DNA of 64,000 bases from assembly GCA_045866275.1 (NCBI GenBank), contig BAAFRX010000005.1:1-64000 (forward strand). Reading direction: 5' to 3'. A program made the translations under genes and the position numbers. The notes under the pieces are model-generated. The model did not search any database. It was not told the origin of the DNA and was given only the letters and a program-made list of their open reading frames with translations. Positions 44,726-52,863 of this stretch are shown in pieces (position 1 is the first letter of the stretch; each line of letters opens with the position of its first letter). The stretch comes from Sideroxyarcus sp045866275 (GTDB taxonomy: Bacteria; Pseudomonadota; Gammaproteobacteria; Burkholderiales; Gallionellaceae).

Positions 44726-45171
44726 TAACGCTTCTCCCGTTGCGGCGCGGGCGCTTCCTTGAATTCGTGCAGCGGTATGCCGGGCTTGCAGGTGCCGCTG
44801 GGAATATTGAAATCCGCCTTGGGCGCCTGCACGGACTGCCGGGACGCCCGCAGCCAGACCTCGGCGCCGCCCGCCACGGCATGGATTGTGCGTCCCGCCG
44901 CGACAGGCACGCTGTTGGCAATCGTCAGCGCAGCAGCGTCGTCATCCGCCACCACCAGCACCAGATCGCTGTGCAGGAACATGCCCGGCGCATAACGCTT
45001 GGCCAGCGGCAGCGGTGCCGTGTTGCGCGCGGCATCCGAACGGGCGTCCAACAACACATAGTCCGTCTGCTCATCCAGCAAGGACTGCAGGCGCAGTTCG
45101 CCGATCATTTCCGCCGCCGCAGCCGCAACCGAGAGGGTCAGCAGCAGCCCACCACACAAGAGCCGTTTCAT
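44725..45171 (-). CDS. Exported rhodanese-like protein lacking a clear catalytic Cys
   Basis: 148 residues. Cleavable signal peptide (LLCGGLLLTLSVAAAAA). The mature part resembles a rhodanese fold: YVLLDARSDAARNTAPLPLAKR near 38, LVLVVADDDAAALTIA near 70 and HAVAGGAEVW near 97. The usual active-site Cys loop is replaced by VVADDD. The only mature Cys is in GTCKPGIPLHEF near the C-terminus. A binding rather than sulfurtransferase role is likely. It overlaps the next genes on both sides by 1-4 bases. Confidence 0.75.
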   Translation of the reverse strand: MKRLLCGGLLLTLSVAAAAAEMIGELRLQSLLDEQTDYVLLDARSDAARNTAPLPLAKRYAPGMFLHSDLVLVVADDDAAALTIANSVPVAAGRTIHAVAGGAEVWLRASRQSVQAPKADFNIPSGTCKPGIPLHEFKEAPAPQREKR

Positions 45172-45854
45172 ACCACGTCTTCCTCCTTTGCCAACGCCGC
45201 CACCACCGTGCGCAGACGTTCATGTTCCGCCTCGGGGTATTTTCCGTTATCCGGCAAGACCAGTTGACGCACCTTGCCATATCTGACCCAAGGCTCCAGA
45301 TCCCCCGAGAACCCGGCTGATGGCTCGAACCATAATTTGCCGGGAAATTGCAGATTCAGGGTGGCGCACATATCCAGATCTTCGTCTTCGATATCCTTCT
45401 GGATCAGCGCACGCACCGCGCCGGCCGAGAACATCTCCTGCAACCACCACGCAACATCCGTACCCGTCCCTCGCCCATCCGCGCGCAACACCTCCCAGCC
45501 CGGTTTGCACCATGACGGCGTCACGCAACGAAAATCGGCATTGGAAGTGGTATCCAGCGACCAGCTGACCGGCATCCGCCCCGCGCGCACATACACGCCC
45601 AGGCGTCCCGCGCCTGCACCCTGTGCAAGGCGACCGATCAGAGTGCCATCCGCTACGGCCGCATCGCCAATCAGCAAGGGTGATGTATTCTCGGCTAAAA
45701 CAGCTTCCGCACGGGCAGCTTCCGCATTGGGCAATACCTGAAAAATTGCCGCATCAGCTGGTTCAAGACAGCGGAAGCAGTGCAGGTCTTCCGCCCGGGC
45801 ATCAGCCCATTGGGCAAAAATCAGGGTTTCGGCCTGCGGCTTCTCATCAATCAT
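45168..45854 (-). CDS. Unrecognised protein of the molybdoenzyme accessory module
   Basis: 228 residues, cytoplasmic, acidic. Cys pairs occur in CFRCLEP near residue 26 and CVTPSWCKPGWE near 110, so metal binding is possible. A central Gly/Ala-rich TLIGRLAQGAGAGRLGVYV is followed by VAWWLQEMFSAGAVRALIQKDIEDEDLDMCATLNL. I know no family. It overlaps the DUF309-like gene by 8 bases and the exported rhodanese-like gene by 4, so it is a fixed part of the accessory operon. Confidence 0.7.
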   Translation of the reverse strand: MIDEKPQAETLIFAQWADARAEDLHCFRCLEPADAAIFQVLPNAEAARAEAVLAENTSPLLIGDAAVADGTLIGRLAQGAGAGRLGVYVRAGRMPVSWSLDTTSNADFRCVTPSWCKPGWEVLRADGRGTGTDVAWWLQEMFSAGAVRALIQKDIEDEDLDMCATLNLQFPGKLWFEPSAGFSGDLEPWVRYGKVRQLVLPDNGKYPEAEHERLRTVVAALAKEEDVV

Positions 45855-46242
45855 TCACTAATACCAGCTTGTTGAAATCCAGGTGCGGCTCGGGGAATTC
45901 ATCATTCGCGCCCAAGAGCGCGATTTTGGGGCGCAGATTATGCAAGGTTTCCAGCACTGGCTCAACCATGATGCCGAGGTGGGTGGGCGCATACTGCGGC
46001 AACACCATCAGGGCATCGTCCAGCAGCAGGCGCGCACCTTCCTGGTTGGCGGTCTGCACGAAATGCAAGGCCATCGCCGCGAAGGCCAGACCCTGCATGA
46101 AACGCGCATCCGCATCCTTGTCCGCCCCCTGCTTGTTCCTGACCAGTGTCGCCCAGCGCTCGTTCAACCAGTCGTGCACTTCGTCGAAATCGCCGTTGTT
46201 CCACAAATGCTGCAACTCGCCCCAGTCCCACAGGTAATGCAT
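45847..46242 (-). CDS. DUF309-like small helical protein
   Basis: 131 residues. LWNNGDFDEVHDWLNERW near the start and FMQGLAFAAMALHFVQTANQEGARLLLDDALMVLP in the middle resemble the DUF309 pattern (a helical domain with an F-x-x-G-x-[FY]-x-E-x-H-x-x-[LW] motif). The last 40 residues are less conserved. Function unknown. One base separates it from the TorD-like chaperone gene. Confidence 0.7.
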   Translation of the reverse strand: MHYLWDWGELQHLWNNGDFDEVHDWLNERWATLVRNKQGADKDADARFMQGLAFAAMALHFVQTANQEGARLLLDDALMVLPQYAPTHLGIMVEPVLETLHNLRPKIALLGANDEFPEPHLDFNKLVLVND

Positions 46243-46243
46243 G

Positions 46244-47089
46244 TCAGACCACCTTCTTCTGCTGCAGCCGTTTTTCGATCAGCGAGATGTCCACAGTCTG
46301 CAACAGCGCATCCAGCTCCGTGGTGTCGGACTTGTCCTTCTCGCACGCATTGCACACCGGTTCATCCGGATCGAATTCGTATTCGATCTCGGCCTGCGGC
46401 ACTTTCAATCGACCCTGATCCACGTCATCGACCTTCACCCCGAGCAGCGATAGTTCCCAATCGGCATAGGCGGCCAGCAATTTGGCCATTTCACGGAAGA
46501 AGGAATGGGCCGTAGCCTGCTGCAACAGGGTGCTGTAGCCGCGCACCCAGCGCCCCGTGTGTTGCACCCAGAAGCGCTTGAGGTCCTTCAGATGCTGCGC
46601 ATGGCCCACTTCGTTGCTTTGTTCCAGCGCATCGGCGGCGCGCTCCAACAGTGCCGCCAGGAACGACAGTTCCACCCCCATCTGGTCGTAGAACACAGGA
46701 TGGCGCGCGCGGGCCAGTTCGAATCCGCAACGCGCGTAGAAATCGCGCGTTTCGAAATAAGGCTGCTGCTGGAAACGTCCCGTCATGCGCAGGGATTCGA
46801 CCGCCGGGCAGCCGCCCGACACCAGGAACAGTGCGGCGAATTCGCAGGCCAGGGTTTCCTGCAATTCCGGCAAAGGCGCCTTGGTGAAATCGTCATCGAA
46901 GACCACCCCGAAGGCTTGCAGGGTTTGGCCCGCCTCGTCGCTGCGCAGGCTGGCCAGATAAGCCTGCGACGGTTCTTCCAGGAAGGCGCCCGCCAACATG
47001 CGGTGCAGGTTGGCGCGCGCGCGGTATTCGGCGATCTGCTCCGCCACGGACAATGCCGCAGGCGCCTGATCTTGTATGGCTGAAGTCAT
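46244..47089 (-). CDS. TorD/DmsD-family redox enzyme maturation chaperone
   Basis: 281 residues. An all-helical TorD-type chaperone: ANLHRMLAGAFLEEPSQAYLASL near 26-48, LACEFAALFL near 83, and RARHPVFYDQMGVELSFLAALLE near 130 (the proofreading E-x-D-H-like region is partly changed). The C-terminal CNACEKDKS is an extra Cys pair. Such chaperones bind the Tat signal of molybdoenzymes and hold them for cofactor insertion, so its client is most likely the oxidoreductase at 47217-49850. A terminator precedes it, so it may be transcribed by read-through or its own promoter. Confidence 0.88.
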   Translation of the reverse strand: MTSAIQDQAPAALSVAEQIAEYRARANLHRMLAGAFLEEPSQAYLASLRSDEAGQTLQAFGVVFDDDFTKAPLPELQETLACEFAALFLVSGGCPAVESLRMTGRFQQQPYFETRDFYARCGFELARARHPVFYDQMGVELSFLAALLERAADALEQSNEVGHAQHLKDLKRFWVQHTGRWVRGYSTLLQQATAHSFFREMAKLLAAYADWELSLLGVKVDDVDQGRLKVPQAEIEYEFDPDEPVCNACEKDKSDTTELDALLQTVDISLIEKRLQQKKVV

Positions 47090-47102
47090 GAAGCATCCTC
47101 TC

Positions 47103-47137
47103 AAAAAAAAGCCCGGCAGGGAAGAAAGTGCCGGGCT
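47103..47137 (-). terminator. Terminator after the oxidoreductase operon
   Basis: Minus-strand stem AGCCCGGCA / TGCCGGGCT (9 bp) with a 10-base loop, followed by eight T residues. It lies 80 bases past the catalytic subunit stop and just before the chaperone start, and would set structural genes above accessory genes in expression. Confidence 0.9.
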
Positions 47138-47216
47138 ACATCGCTCTGCTACTGTGCTACCGACTTTCCCCCTTCGCCGCCGCGACTGTGGGCGGCAGCG
47201 AAGGATTCAGGACGCG

Positions 47217-49850
47217 TCAGTGGTGTCCGTCCGACTTGACGGACGCCGGACCACCCCAGGAGGCCATTTCCGGGTGCATCTTGCGATGCAGGTCACCCGT
47301 GTAGGCGTAACGCAGGGTTTCCCTGGAGGCCGCCAGATGCTTGTCCCAGTCGCCATGCACGTCACCGTACTTGTCGCCAGCGCCCGCCTTGGTCACCTTC
47401 ACCACCGTATCGTACCAGCCCTGCGAGCCGCCGATCGGATCAACGACCACCGGGATGACGACGTTCGGATGCACGCCCTTGTCTTCCCACCAGACGTTGT
47501 TCAAGTCGGCATCGTCCTGTGCACCGAATTCGCCGCCCTTCTTGCTCTTGTGCGTCAGCGTCGCCAGACGGCCATATTCCCAGTGCCCGCAGCCGGTCGA
47601 GACGGCGACGACCTTGGGGTGGATGCCTTCGGTCACATAGGCCTTGGTCACCATGTAGCCGACCGGGCTCTCCACGCGCACCAGATCGCCGGTGACGACA
47701 CCGATGGCGGAAGCGGTTTCAGGGTTCATCCAGGCCGGATTGCTGTGCGCGATCTCGGCCAGCCACTTCACGGAAGCCGTGCGCGACTGCACATGAACAT
47801 TGAGCTTGAAGGTGGTCAGCACCATCTCGTCGTCCTTCATGGTCTTGTGCCACGGGATCTGCTTGAAGGTCGGCATCGGGTTGAAGCCATATTTCGCCCA
47901 CTCGTCCACGCGGATATTGATCAGGCGGTCATGCGTCGGGAAGCCCACGTAGTTCTTGCCGTTGCGGCGCAAACCGATGGCCTTGCCGTTCTTCATGATC
48001 GTGCCGTGTCCGCTCACCGTCGCACCTGCCATGTCGGCAGCCGACAGCTCCTTCATGTGCAGACCAAACTCCGCCTGGATCTCGCGGCCGGTGTTGTCGG
48101 AGATCTTGCCGGTACGCGGATTGAGCTTGCCATAGACCGGCCACACGCCGTGTTTCTTGAGCCAGTTCACACCACCCGCTTCTTTCAGGCCCGGAATGTC
48201 GTCGAACTGCTGGCGCATGTAGTCCTCGCCATCCTTGAAGTTCCAGTACTTCTTCATGCCGCGCTTGCCATCGGGATCCAGCGTATGGACGAGATCGCGC
48301 AGGATGATGCGCGTCTCGCGCGTCTCGCCCAGCGGCTTGATGACCGGCTGGCGGAAGCCCACCCACGGCCACAGCGAGTTCGGCATGGATTCCGGCTCGT
48401 ACCGTTCCAGATACATGCAGTCCGGCAGAATCAGGTCGGCCAGCGCGGTTTCCTCGCCGATCACCGTGCTCATGGAAACATAGTAGGGGATCAGCTTTTC
48501 ATTGCGGAACATCTCACCCCACAGGGCCTGGGCGCCCGGATTGGTATAGACCGGATTGTCCATGTAGGTGAAGTACACATTGCACTTCAGATGACCTTCC
48601 GCGATGGCCAGCGGTGTCATGTGTGCCACGCCATGCCCGGCCAGCGGGTAGTTCGGGTGATGATGGTGGCTCACGTAGCTCGCCTTGGCCGGCTTGGGCG
48701 GCTGCGGCTGCGGCTGGTTGTAGCCCATGCCGCGCGGCAGGCAGTAACCGCCGCGCTTCTCCACATTGCCGGTCATGATGGACAGCATCATGGTGGCCTT
48801 CTCGTTGTAGGAACCATAAAGATGCTTGGCCGGACCACGATAAGTGTAGGTCGTCGCCGGCTTGGTGGTGGCGAACTCGCGCGCGATGCGCTCGATGGTC
48901 TCCACCGGCACGCCGGAAATCTTGGACGCCCACTCCGGCGTGAACTGCTTGTAATGCGCTTTCAGCTCTGTGGTGGACACATTGCACCAGGTGTCGATGA
49001 ACTCGCTGTCCTGCAGATCCTCGCGCAGGATGACATTGCCGATGGCCAGCGCCACTGCGCCATCGGTGCCGGGGAACACAGGCACCCACTCGTCCGAACG
49101 ACCCGCCGTGTTGGACAGACGCACGTCGAACGTCACCAGTTTGGCCTTGTTCTCCGCCACGCCTTCCGCCACGCGCTGCGCATACGGATTGTGGAAATAC
49201 GCCGCCTCGAGGATGTTGGAACCGAAGTTGAGGATGTATTTCGAGTTCGCAAAATCGGGGGTTTCGATGTCCGGCCCCCAAGTCGATTCCATGCCGATCT
49301 TCTTGGAAGATTCGCACACCGACGTGTGGTTGATGATGCTGCCCGATCCCAGGGTGTCCATGAAGCGGCCGAGAACACCGCCGGTGCGGTCGCGGCCGTA
49401 TTTCAGCACGACACTGTTCGGATCCTGCTTCAGCGCGGCGTTGACCTTTTCCGCCACTTCCTTGAGCGCCTCGTCCCAGGTGATGCGCTTCCACTTGCCT
49501 TCGCCGCGCGCGCCGACGCGCTTGAGCGGATACAGCACGCGATCCGGGTTGTAGGTGTACCACATGCCGGAGTTGCCCTTGGCGCACAGGCGGCCGCGGG
49601 TGGAGACGTGTTCCGGGTTGCCTTCCAGCTTGACGATGCGGCCGTCTTCGACATAGGCGATGGCGCCGTCCTGGATGTTGCACACGTGACAGGTGGTGGG
49701 AATGGCCTGGCGATCCTTCATGCTGACCGGGCCGATGTCGCGCCCGCCCACCTCGTTCTCCATGGCATTGAGGATGCCGGGTGCCGCAGCGGCGACCGCC
49801 GTTGCCCCCGCACTGGCCTTGAGGAATGTTCTGCGATCCATTTCTAACAT
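47217..49850 (-). CDS. Exported molybdopterin oxidoreductase catalytic subunit, PsrA/PhsA-like
   Basis: 877 residues. A twin-arginine signal (RRTFLK at 6-11, then an Ala-rich h-region) sends it folded to the periplasm. The [4Fe-4S] motif reads C54-x2-C57-x3-D61-x27-C89: Asp replaces the third Cys normally found in this family. The expected Mo ligand is Cys179 in NHTSVCESS. Further bis-MGD-binding segments are FGSNILEAAYFH near 208 and TALADLILPDCMYLERYEP near 470. A C-terminal dinucleotide-binding domain has VGVVTGDLVRVESPVGY near 755. It resembles polysulfide/thiosulfate reductase-type enzymes; the true substrate and direction cannot be read from sequence. GGAGAAC lies before the ATG. Last gene of the B-C-A operon. 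Confidence 0.9.
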   Translation of the reverse strand: MLEMDRRTFLKASAGATAVAAAAPGILNAMENEVGGRDIGPVSMKDRQAIPTTCHVCNIQDGAIAYVEDGRIVKLEGNPEHVSTRGRLCAKGNSGMWYTYNPDRVLYPLKRVGARGEGKWKRITWDEALKEVAEKVNAALKQDPNSVVLKYGRDRTGGVLGRFMDTLGSGSIINHTSVCESSKKIGMESTWGPDIETPDFANSKYILNFGSNILEAAYFHNPYAQRVAEGVAENKAKLVTFDVRLSNTAGRSDEWVPVFPGTDGAVALAIGNVILREDLQDSEFIDTWCNVSTTELKAHYKQFTPEWASKISGVPVETIERIAREFATTKPATTYTYRGPAKHLYGSYNEKATMMLSIMTGNVEKRGGYCLPRGMGYNQPQPQPPKPAKASYVSHHHHPNYPLAGHGVAHMTPLAIAEGHLKCNVYFTYMDNPVYTNPGAQALWGEMFRNEKLIPYYVSMSTVIGEETALADLILPDCMYLERYEPESMPNSLWPWVGFRQPVIKPLGETRETRIILRDLVHTLDPDGKRGMKKYWNFKDGEDYMRQQFDDIPGLKEAGGVNWLKKHGVWPVYGKLNPRTGKISDNTGREIQAEFGLHMKELSAADMAGATVSGHGTIMKNGKAIGLRRNGKNYVGFPTHDRLINIRVDEWAKYGFNPMPTFKQIPWHKTMKDDEMVLTTFKLNVHVQSRTASVKWLAEIAHSNPAWMNPETASAIGVVTGDLVRVESPVGYMVTKAYVTEGIHPKVVAVSTGCGHWEYGRLATLTHKSKKGGEFGAQDDADLNNVWWEDKGVHPNVVIPVVVDPIGGSQGWYDTVVKVTKAGAGDKYGDVHGDWDKHLAASRETLRYAYTGDLHRKMHPEMASWGGPASVKSDGHH

Positions 49851-49866
49851 TGCGTTCTCCCTGGAA

Positions 49867-50724
49867 TTAGTAGTAGGTCTGGACGATCTGTCCGCCGATC
49901 AGGATGGAATAGCGCAAGGCCAGCCCTCCCACCAGCAACAGTGCCCCGGCGAGCATCATGCCGTTCTGTTGTTTCCCCATATTGGTCAACAGCACACCGA
50001 TGGGCGCCACCGTCCCCACCAGGATGCCCAGGCCGATGAAGATCATGCCCAGGCTGCCGGTCGTCATGAACATGAACGTCAGTTCCGATGTCGCGCCGCC
50101 GTAGGCGGTCGTGCCCAGCAAGGAGACCAGCATCGCCGCGACCGCGCCCGCCGTCCACAACATGATGGTGCGCAGCATGACCAGCAGCTTCTCCCCTTTG
50201 GCGATGAAGATGGCCAGCGCAGCGGCCGACAACAACGACAGAGCCACGAACAGCACCGGCATCAGCGGCGTGTTCCACACCGGACGGTTCTGGTGGGCAC
50301 TCAGGTCGAAACCGGTATAGATCGGCAAGCCCAAGGCAATCAAGGCGCCGATCACCGCCAGCTTCTTCGCCAGCGCCTCATTCTGCTTCTTGTAGATCAC
50401 ATAAAGATAAGCCACCGATACGAGGCCAAATGAGCACAGTGCCAGACTCCCCCATGCCAACGGCGAGGTGAAGTGAAGGTATGCCGGGTTGAGCATATTG
50501 AGAAAGCGCAATGGCTGGCTCAAATCCTCAATCAACAAAACCCCACCGATGCCCAACAATGCGAGCGAAATATAGACAGCTGTCAGACGCATTTCCTTAA
50601 ATTCCGGCCGATACCACGACAGCGCGGAAAAGAAATACATCGCAGCAGAAATACCGATCAGAAAAAAGTAAATCGCGTATGCCCCTGACCAAGGCATAAG
50701 ATGAAATGCATTCCAGTCACCCAT
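49867..50724 (-). CDS. NrfD/PsrC-type quinone-interacting membrane subunit
   Basis: 285 residues with about eight membrane spans. It starts WNAFHLMPWSGAYAIYFFLIGISAAMYF, a typical NrfD N-terminus, and continues with LLIEDLSQPLRFLNMLNPAYLHFTSPLAWG-type quinone-pocket sequence (about 65-95) and LPIYTGFDLSAHQNRPVW near 133. It links the periplasmic enzyme to the quinone pool. It lies 16 bases upstream of the catalytic gene and 11 bases after the Fe-S gene. Confidence 0.92.
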   Translation of the reverse strand: MGDWNAFHLMPWSGAYAIYFFLIGISAAMYFFSALSWYRPEFKEMRLTAVYISLALLGIGGVLLIEDLSQPLRFLNMLNPAYLHFTSPLAWGSLALCSFGLVSVAYLYVIYKKQNEALAKKLAVIGALIALGLPIYTGFDLSAHQNRPVWNTPLMPVLFVALSLLSAAALAIFIAKGEKLLVMLRTIMLWTAGAVAAMLVSLLGTTAYGGATSELTFMFMTTGSLGMIFIGLGILVGTVAPIGVLLTNMGKQQNGMMLAGALLLVGGLALRYSILIGGQIVQTYY

Positions 50725-50735
50725 GTCGGTTCTCC

Positions 50736-51440
50736 TTAACTGTGATTGTTCAGATACGCATTCCGCTCCAGCTCGACGACGCTTTGCGGATCGTAAATCT
50801 TGCGACCGATCTCGGTATGGCCGCGGTCGGCCCCGATGTAGAACACGTGCGGCTTGGTGCCTTCTTCCGGGCGCAATACCTGCGTGGGCATGGTACTGAC
50901 CAGATAGGACACTTCGCTGTTCGGATCATTGAGGTCGCCAAAGATGCGGGAACGACCGACACAGGTCTGCACGCAGGCCGGCACCAGATCTTGCGTGACG
51001 CGATGGTGACAGAAGGTGCACTTGTCCACGACGCGGGTGATATCGGTGTAGGTACGATGCTTGGGCAGCATGAAGCGCGCGTTGTAGGGGCAGGATGCCA
51101 TGCAGGCCTTGCAGCCGATGCAGCGGTCATAGCGTTGCAACACGAAACCGCCGTCTTCCACCTTGTAGGTCGCCTCGACCGGACACGCGCGCACGCACGG
51201 CGGATCGTCGCAGTGGTTGCACAGGCGCGGCAGGAACATCTTGCGCACCTTGGGATATTTTCCGATCACCTTGTAAGGCACCCAGGTACGGAACACGCCC
51301 AAGGGCACATCGAACTCGGCCTTGCACGCCGTCATGCAGGCATCGCAGCCTATGCAGCGACGCAGGTCGATGACCATGGCATACCGCTTCAAGCCTGGCT
51401 TGCCTCTTGTTTCTATATTTGAAAGTCGCAATTCACTCAT
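50736..51440 (-). CDS. Four-cluster [4Fe-4S] electron-transfer subunit, PsrB-like
   Basis: 234 residues. Four Cys sets: CIGCDACMTACKAE near 29-42, CNHCDDPPCVRACP near 74-87, CIGCKACMASCP near 108-119 and CTFCHHRV...CVQTC near 140-165. No signal peptide, as usual for subunits exported on the Tat signal of their partner. It passes electrons between the molybdenum subunit and the NrfD quinone site. First gene of the operon; a sigma54-type promoter lies about 97-112 bases upstream. Confidence 0.93.
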   Translation of the reverse strand: MSELRLSNIETRGKPGLKRYAMVIDLRRCIGCDACMTACKAEFDVPLGVFRTWVPYKVIGKYPKVRKMFLPRLCNHCDDPPCVRACPVEATYKVEDGGFVLQRYDRCIGCKACMASCPYNARFMLPKHRTYTDITRVVDKCTFCHHRVTQDLVPACVQTCVGRSRIFGDLNDPNSEVSYLVSTMPTQVLRPEEGTKPHVFYIGADRGHTEIGRKIYDPQSVVELERNAYLNNHS

Positions 51441-51536
51441 CTAACTCTCCCTGAAAGACTAATTGAACAAGCCCGGAAACCGGACTCCCCCGCTCTTGAA
51501 GCTACGCAATCATGTTTCGTAGCGCCCCATCTTTTT

Positions 51537-51552
51537 AGCAGGATTCATGCCA
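51537..51552 (-). promoter_or_regulatory. Candidate sigma54 (-24/-12) promoter of the oxidoreductase operon
   Basis: Minus strand TGGCATGAATCCTGCT has the invariant GG-N10-GC spacing (GG at 51551-51550, GC at 51539-51538) and matches TGGCAC-N5-TTGCW at most positions. Transcription would start near 51526, giving an ~86-base leader before the first gene. The divergent operon encodes a sigma54 activator, which supports the call. Confidence 0.7.
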
Positions 51553-51625
51553 CAACTTTAACCTCCCGCTTAAACCACAAAATCGGCAGGCCCCACAGCA
51601 ATACCCCACCCCCGTAAGTCCATCC

Positions 51626-51654
51626 GGTAACATCGAACGTTACCGTTAGGTTAC
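51626..51654. promoter_or_regulatory. Candidate activator-binding site (inverted repeat plus half-site)
   Basis: GGTAAC-N7-GTTACC (51626-51644) is a perfect 6-bp inverted repeat, followed 4 bases later by another GGTTAC half-site (51649-51654). It lies about 75-105 bases upstream of the -24 element, the normal distance for a sigma54 activator site. Confidence 0.5.
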
Positions 51655-51790
51655 TCCACTTAAACCTCTGCACCGAAAAATGGAGCTGACTGCGAATCAC
51701 AATGCAATCAGAGCGTTTCGATCAGATGGTATAGTTATTGCACAGCAGATTCATCCCAAGCGAGCACCGGAAACAGACTGATGGGAATCT

Positions 51791-51932
51791 CTATTGTAGT
51801 GCCGCACTCTTAACGATACATTGCGAACCTTTGTGGGTCGGACTTCAGTCCGACATGTCGGGTTAAAACCCGACCCACAAGGGCTTCCCGCACCTTGGCA
51901 TAAGTTCCAGATAGCGTGCAACACTACACTAG
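51791..51932. repeat. MITE-like element, copy 2
   Basis: A 134-bp body (51795-51928) nearly identical to 20035-20170, apart from a 2-base deletion (CGATACATTGC against CGATACTTATTGC) and a few terminal substitutions. It has the same three-way-junction core and terminal inverted repeats (TGTAGTGCCGCAC / TGTAGTGTTGCAC reversed). Flanks are CTAT on the left and CTAG on the right. It sits in the control region between the oxidoreductase and sensor operons. Confidence 0.8.
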
Positions 51933-52051
51933 AAATTCACTTTTACGGGATGAAGCGCAAGGAGCTGCGCAGCGAATGACGAGGCATATCAAATAGATAG
52001 ACGAGGAATGAACGAGCACGCGACGCCGCGATTCGCCCGTAAAATGAATTT
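51933..52051. repeat. Second inverted-repeat element abutting the MITE
   Basis: A 119-bp segment bounded by AAATTCACTTTTACGGG on the left and CCCGTAAAATGAATTT on the right; the latter reversed is AAATTCATTTTACGGG, identical but for one inserted base. No coding capacity. It starts the base after the MITE flank and ends 14 bases before the MoeB-like start codon, so it supplies most of that gene's leader. Confidence 0.65.
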
Positions 52052-52065
52052 ATAGAGGTTCCCTG

Positions 52066-52863
52066 ATGAATGACGAACAACTGATGCGTTACAGCAGGCA
52101 CATCCTGCTGGATGAGATCGGCGTCGAAGGCCAACGACGCCTGCTGGATGCCAAAGTTCTGATCATCGGCCTGGGGGGGTTGGGGTCACCTGCCGCGCTC
52201 TATCTGGCTGCCAGCGGCGTGGGCCGATTAACCTTGTGCGATCACGACACGGTGGATTTCAGCAATCTGCAACGCCAGATCATCCATCGCACGGGGACGG
52301 TCGGACGGCCCAAAGCGGAATCCGCGCGCGATACCCTGCTGCAGATCAATCCCGAGGTGGACTATGTCGCCTTGCCGCAGCGCGCCGACGAAGCACGCTT
52401 GCACGCACTGGTCGGGCAGTCCGACCTGGTCCTGGATTGCAGCGACAACTTCGCTACCCGCTATGCGGTGAACCGCGCCTGTCAGGCCTTGCACAAGCCG
52501 CTGGTCTCCGGCGCCGCCATCCAGTTTCAGGGGCAGGTCGCCGTGTTCGATTTTCGCCGCGCCGATTCGCCCTGTTACAACTGCCTCTTCTCGGAAGCGA
52601 GCGCGGCGGCGGAACTGCGCTGCGCAACGACCGGCGTGTTCGCGCCGCTGGTCGGCATCATCGGCTCGCTGCAGGCGGCCGAAGCGCTCAAGCTGCTGAT
52701 GGGCATTGAGCACGGCCTGCACGGGCGCCTGCTCGCATTCGATGCGCTGGACATGCGTGTCATGCAGAGCCGTTTTGTCAAGGATCCGCATTGCCCGGTA
52801 TGCAACGGACAGCCTGCCACCGCAGCGAAGGAATGCTGCACGGACGGCACCTGTCATGTCTGA
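52066..52863 (+). CDS. moeB: MoeB/ThiF-family sulfur-carrier adenylyltransferase
   Basis: 265 residues. An E1-like enzyme: RYSRHILLDEIGVEGQRRLL at the start, nucleotide motif IIGLGGLGSPAALYLAASG (about 32-50), DHDTVDFSNLQRQ with the Arg finger, and DCSDNFATRYAVN near 127. Zinc ligands lie in CYNCLF near 172 and CPVCNG near 245. Adenylation of MoaD's Gly-Gly tail is the likely role here, as no other moeB is visible; ThiF function is possible. The tail has extra cysteines (CCTDGTCHV). The stop overlaps the next start by 8 bases. Confidence 0.9.
   Translation: MNDEQLMRYSRHILLDEIGVEGQRRLLDAKVLIIGLGGLGSPAALYLAASGVGRLTLCDHDTVDFSNLQRQIIHRTGTVGRPKAESARDTLLQINPEVDYVALPQRADEARLHALVGQSDLVLDCSDNFATRYAVNRACQALHKPLVSGAAIQFQGQVAVFDFRRADSPCYNCLFSEASAAAELRCATTGVFAPLVGIIGSLQAAEALKLLMGIEHGLHGRLLAFDALDMRVMQSRFVKDPHCPVCNGQPATAAKECCTDGTCHV

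Noticed and set aside
47076..49847. 923-codon plus-strand open frame opposite the molybdoenzyme gene
   Set aside because: Exact antisense shadow of a GC-rich gene. The product is His/Arg/Gly-rich with no domain, whereas the minus-strand product has Tat signal, Fe-S and Mo motifs.
47217..49850. Assignment as arsenate reductase ArrA or arsenite oxidase ArxA
   Set aside because: The neighbouring AioX/ArxX-like sensor and similar Cys spacing invite it, but there are no other arsenic genes, the third Cys is replaced and the overall segments read as PsrA/PhsA-like. Left open pending phylogeny.
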